NCBI RefSeq assembly: GCF_020177265.1
Contig: NZ_JAIVMC010000003.1
Location: 62,001 to 126,000 of the forward strand
Length of the DNA stretch: 64,000 bases
Source of the DNA: Pseudooceanicola marinus
GTDB taxonomy: Bacteria; Pseudomonadota; Alphaproteobacteria; Rhodobacterales; Rhodobacteraceae
Direction of reading: 5' to 3'
Translations under genes and position numbers: made by a program
The notes under the pieces: generated by a model
The model's database searches: none
Told to the model about the DNA's origin: nothing
The model's input: only the letters and a program-made list of their open reading frames with translations
In this document: piece after piece, positions 61,407-64,000 of the stretch
Layout of the letters: every line of letters begins with the position of its first letter
Position numbering within the stretch: the first letter of the stretch is position 1

Positions 61407-61820
61407 TCAGTCTATGCCGATCAGAACCGGCGGTGTTTCGGTTTCGGGCGGGACGTATCCGCCATCCCCGCCGTCACCGCTGTCGTCGTCGGTGTCGACC
61501 GCCCCAGTGGACAGGCCGAAATCGAACCCGCCGCCGGTCAGACGCCAGCCGACATCGGCGCCGATGTAGATGTCATCCATCAGCTGTGCGACGCCTGCCG
61601 TGGCGCGCCAGCTTTGCGAGGTGAACAGGTAGTCCATGCCGATGGAGGCAACGGTGCTGTCTTCCTCGTCGTCCGAAAAGACCCGCAGACCGAGGCCCAC
61701 ATCGGTGGCCGTCTGTCCACCGAAGGCAAAGGTCAGGCCGAAACCGACGGTCGGGTCTGCGGCGGCGGGAGAGGCAAGGCCCAGAACAAGGGCGGCAATG
61801 GGGGCTAGTCTGTATGTCAT
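61407..61820 (-). CDS. Small exported protein B of a tandem paralogue pair (137 aa)
   Basis: Signal peptide MTYRLAPIAALVLGLASPAA, mature start DPTVGFGLTFAFGGQTATD. The core (VGLGLRVFSDDEEDSTVASI then GMDYLFTSQSWRATAGVAQL) matches protein A; the C terminus differs (DTDDDSGDGGDGGYVPPETE). The ATG at 61820 is used; a longer frame from 61862 puts charged residues before the signal peptide. It is separated from protein A by 172 bases with its own terminator, so each copy is its own unit. Function unknown. Confidence 0.75.
   Translation of the reverse strand: MTYRLAPIAALVLGLASPAAADPTVGFGLTFAFGGQTATDVGLGLRVFSDDEEDSTVASIGMDYLFTSQSWRATAGVAQLMDDIYIGADVGWRLTGGGFDFGLSTGAVDTDDDSGDGGDGGYVPPETETPPVLIGID
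61645..61688 (-). repeat. 44-base exact duplicate, copy B
   Basis: Partner of 61062-61105. Confidence 0.9.
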
Positions 61821-62143
61821 GAAAACCTCAAAGTAAAAATTTGAATGGTGAGTAAATATCACAACCCATAGTGTTTCCGGAAAGGGATCTGTCGCGCGGT
61901 GAGGAAGTTCGCCGATCGGGAGGCGCTTTCGGCGGCGGGTTGCCGATCGGGACCGTCAGCGCCCGCAGACGTGGCGGTCCAGATGGTAAGGATGCCCAAA
62001 AGCAGGGCATTGGGGGGATGTGCCGCGGAGGTGGCGCCAGGCGGATCTGGCAGATGTCGCAGGCGTCGCGCACCCGCAGCAGCCCTGCCCGCCTCTTGCC
62101 TCGCCCGGGGGGCAGGACCTATCTTCGGGGAAAGGAGCGCGCC

Positions 62144-62452
62144 ATGGATCATCCCCTGATCGACCTCATCAACAGCCGCATCTCCGAGGCCGAGGCCAGA
62201 GGGGATTTCAAGGATCTGCCGGGGGCAGGCAAACCGCTGCCTGCGGTTGATGACCCGGAGAACGCGCTTTTGAACCGGATGGTGAAGGAGGCCGGGGGCG
62301 AGCCGGAGTTCGTCACCCTGTCGCGCCAGCTGCGTGCCCTGCGCGCGGAGCTGAGGGAGACCGGGGACCGGACCCGGCGCCAGGAGATCCTGAAGGAGAT
62401 CTCGATGATGGACGCCCGGATCGACATCGCCCGCAAGGCCTTCTCGCGCTAG
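62144..62452 (+). CDS. DUF1992 (DnaJ-homologue subfamily C member 28-like) protein
   Basis: 102 residues. Starts MDHPLIDLINSRISEAEARG, with the family motif DFKDLPGAGKPLPAVDD and a helix rich in Arg/Glu (LRALRAELRETGDRTRRQE). Widely conserved, function unknown; despite the name there is no J domain. AAAGGAG lies nine bases before the ATG. It is two bases upstream of the YedK-type gene and forms an operon with it. Confidence 0.9.
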   Translation: MDHPLIDLINSRISEAEARGDFKDLPGAGKPLPAVDDPENALLNRMVKEAGGEPEFVTLSRQLRALRAELRETGDRTRRQEILKEISMMDARIDIARKAFSR

Positions 62453-62454
62453 CC

Positions 62455-63141
62455 ATGTGCGGGCGCATCGCCAATACGCTGCCCCATGATGCCATGGCCC
62501 GGCTGTTCGGCGCCCGGCCGGACAACGATCTGCCGGAGGTGCCGCAGTACAACCTGTGTCCGACGCAACCGCTGGCCGTCGTCCGCTCGGATGGCGGGGC
62601 GGAAGCGCGCCGGTTCGTCGCCATGCGGTGGGGGTTCCTGCCCCGGTGGTATCAGTCTCCGACCGACGGCCCGCTGCTGATCAATGCCCGGGCGGAAACC
62701 ATCGCCGATAAGCCGGCCTTTCGCGAGGCTTGCCGGCAACGCCGCTGTCTGCTGCCGGTGACCGGGTTCTACGAATGGCATCGGACCGGGGATCGCAAGC
62801 TACCCTGGTTCTTTTCCCGTACGGACGGGGCGCCTCTGGTAATGGCCGGCATCTGGCAGGCCTGGGGGGAAGGACCCGACAGCCTGCAGACGGTTGCCGT
62901 GGTCACCACCTCCGCCAATGCCCTGATGGCGCCGGTGCATCACCGCATGCCGGTGGTGATCGAGGAACCGGACTGGCCGCTCTGGCTGGGCGAGGCGGGC
63001 CATGGGGCCGCACCGCTGATGCGTCCGGCGGACGAAGGCGTGCTGCAGGGCTGGCGCGTGGGGGCAGAGGTCAACTCGAACCGCGCCAGCGGGCCCGAAC
63101 TGATAGAGCCCCTGGTCGAGGATGACGCCGAGCCGATCTGA
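62455..63141 (+). CDS. yedK: SOS response-associated peptidase, YedK/HMCES (SRAP) family
   Basis: 228 residues. Cys2 in MCGRIANTL becomes the N-terminal residue after Met removal and forms a thiazolidine link to abasic sites in single-stranded DNA. N33 (YNLCPTQ), the NARAET segment, E107 (GFYEWHR) and H162 (VHHRMPVV) complete the conserved active site. It protects abasic sites during replication. It sits two bases after DUF1992. Confidence 0.94.
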   Translation: MCGRIANTLPHDAMARLFGARPDNDLPEVPQYNLCPTQPLAVVRSDGGAEARRFVAMRWGFLPRWYQSPTDGPLLINARAETIADKPAFREACRQRRCLLPVTGFYEWHRTGDRKLPWFFSRTDGAPLVMAGIWQAWGEGPDSLQTVAVVTTSANALMAPVHHRMPVVIEEPDWPLWLGEAGHGAAPLMRPADEGVLQGWRVGAEVNSNRASGPELIEPLVEDDAEPI

Positions 63142-63161
63142 GGGGCGCAGGGCCGGAAGGA

Positions 63162-63818
63162 TCAGCCGCCCGGCGGAGCGTTCAGGATATTGCCCTGCGT
63201 GTCGACGGTATAGACGTGCTGACGGGTCGTCTCGATCCGGCGCACGGCTTCGGTGACGTTGAACCGCTCCGCCAGGCTGGTGGCGACATAGGGGTAGACC
63301 TGCGGATCCGTTTCATCGTCGTTGCTGGTTTCCAGTGCGCGCCCATCGAAGTTGGTCTCGTAGGTGCCCCAATAGCTGTAGCTGTACGTCGTGCCGGTGA
63401 AATCCCAGTCCGTGTCGTGGTCCAGCATGATGGGGTAGCTATTGCGGTAGCCCAGCGTCCCGGAGGCCCAGCTGCCGTCGTTCGCCTCGATCAGCTGGTT
63501 GCTGTTGGTCAGGTTCACGAACATAAGGGTGTCCCCAAGCTGGGCGTGCACCTCTTCAGGGAAAAAGTCGCTGCCGATCAGGTAGATCACATGGGTGATG
63601 CCGGTCGGCTCGACGGGCTCCGGCTCTGGTTCTGGCTCGGGGTCCTCCCAATCGCCGCCGCCGCCACCCCAGCCACCGCCGCCCCAACGACCGCCAGAGC
63701 CATGCCCCTGGGCCTCTGTGGGCGAGGGCGCAAGGCTCAGACCGGCAAAGGCCGACAGCATGAGGCCCGCCAGCAGGGGGCGGGTCGGGAAGGAGCGGAG
63801 GAAGGCACAGAACGACAT
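63162..63818 (-). CDS. Exported cupredoxin-like protein of unknown function
   Basis: 218 residues. Signal peptide (RPLLAGLMLSAFAGLSLA through TEAQ), then a Gly/Trp tract (GGRWGGGGWGGGGGDW) and a run of Pro-Glu pairs, then a domain that reads like a cupredoxin: HVIYLIGSDFFPEEVHAQLG, GDTLMFVNLTNSNQLIEAND. The cupredoxin Cys-x-x-His ligand pair at the end of the domain is not seen, so copper binding is doubtful. The last 50 residues (AERFNVTEAVRRIETTRQHV) are separate. The start ATG at 63818 is preferred to a GTG at 63827. Function unknown. Confidence 0.6.
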   Translation of the reverse strand: MSFCAFLRSFPTRPLLAGLMLSAFAGLSLAPSPTEAQGHGSGGRWGGGGWGGGGGDWEDPEPEPEPEPVEPTGITHVIYLIGSDFFPEEVHAQLGDTLMFVNLTNSNQLIEANDGSWASGTLGYRNSYPIMLDHDTDWDFTGTTYSYSYWGTYETNFDGRALETSNDDETDPQVYPYVATSLAERFNVTEAVRRIETTRQHVYTVDTQGNILNAPPGG

Positions 63819-63904
63819 GGCTCTCACGGGTAAACGGAATCAGGTCTTCAGTATCCATACGGTCAGAATGCGGCTGTTTTTTGGCCGTCCTCCCGCGGTT
63901 TTCA

Positions 63905-63930
63905 CATGGAATTTCATCCCGATTTCCATG
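63905..63930. promoter_or_regulatory. Inverted repeat CATGGAA-N12-TTCCATG
   Basis: 7-bp perfect half-sites in the divergent region between the cupredoxin-like gene and a gene beginning past the window edge. Possible operator. Confidence 0.3.
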
Positions 63931-63986
63931 GAACCGGGCGGCGGCGTCGTGGGTTGATACCCAGAGAATTCCCGTCGATTCATCGC

Positions 63987-63992
63987 AAGGAG
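63987..63992 (+). promoter_or_regulatory. Ribosome-binding site for a gene that starts beyond the window
   Basis: AAGGAG eight bases before the window end, with no start codon yet reached; a plus-strand gene probably begins within a few bases of the edge. Confidence 0.5.
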
Positions 63993-64000
63993 ATCCGACA

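Noticed and set aside
1-64000. Search for CRISPR arrays, insertion sequences, integrases, prophage genes, rRNA and tRNA.
   Set aside because: No regularly spaced repeats with spacers, no transposase or integrase motifs and no foldable tRNA were seen on either strand.

Overview
The window is about 64 kb of GC-rich, gene-dense chromosome from an alphaproteobacterium, most likely a marine Rhodobacteraceae (Roseobacter-group) species. The evidence is the overall gene style (liv, PrpE, MaeB, YcgN, DUF2927, DUF1007/NicO, Hint and RTX proteins), ATGA-type gene overlaps, frequent strong AGGAG ribosome sites and a short dispersed repeat of a kind I associate with roseobacters. I see no prophage, insertion sequence, CRISPR array, tRNA or rRNA. 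The assignment to a family is inference from gene content.

Layout. 0-16 kb is mostly housekeeping: the end of a urea ABC transporter (urtE), dtd, a stand-alone zinc-binding CZB protein, a DUF2927 lipoprotein, a TelA-like protein, rluB, tadA, prs, an HCCA isomerase/hydrolase pair, threonine aldolase-ycgN-ribF-glyA, nadK, csbD, and an acyl-CoA synthetase of PrpE type. The PrpE promoter carries a striking array of TGCAAA half-sites. 16-24 kb holds malic enzyme (maeB) and a tightly overlapped nucleoside-salvage operon cdd-deoA-deoB-add-upp. 24-30 kb holds a SPOR protein, a degenerate M48-like membrane protein, a low-GC sulfotransferase/Hint patch and a DUF1007-NicO metal transport pair.

30-44 kb is a fatty-acid degradation block: fadJ-like and fadA-like genes, a GST, a large acyl-CoA dehydrogenase and two paralogous MerR regulators on one strand, then two hotdog thioesterases and a MATE pump, a class V aminotransferase, a HisC-like aminotransferase and a crotonase. 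TGACGT-type motifs recur in front of several of these genes. 44-52.8 kb is one long minus-strand gene train: an amino-acid/amide-type ABC transporter (binding protein, livG, livF, livH, livM) followed by a hydrolase, DUF952, pyrD and arsC, with a divergent PAS-LuxR regulator.

52.8-64 kb is the most accessory part. A gene-free stretch of almost 1 kb with lower GC leads into a 1138-residue acidic RTX protein that contains what looks like a clan GH-A glycoside hydrolase with both catalytic glutamates. It is followed by large hairpins, an M20 amidohydrolase, a periplasmic 5'-nucleotidase, two tandem paralogous small exported proteins of unknown function with a nearly identical core, DUF1992, a YedK/HMCES-type DNA-protein crosslinking protein and an exported cupredoxin-like protein.

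The best candidates for undescribed biology are the RTX glycosidase locus, the tandem small exported proteins, the TGCAAA operator array and the shared operator candidates of the fatty-acid genes.
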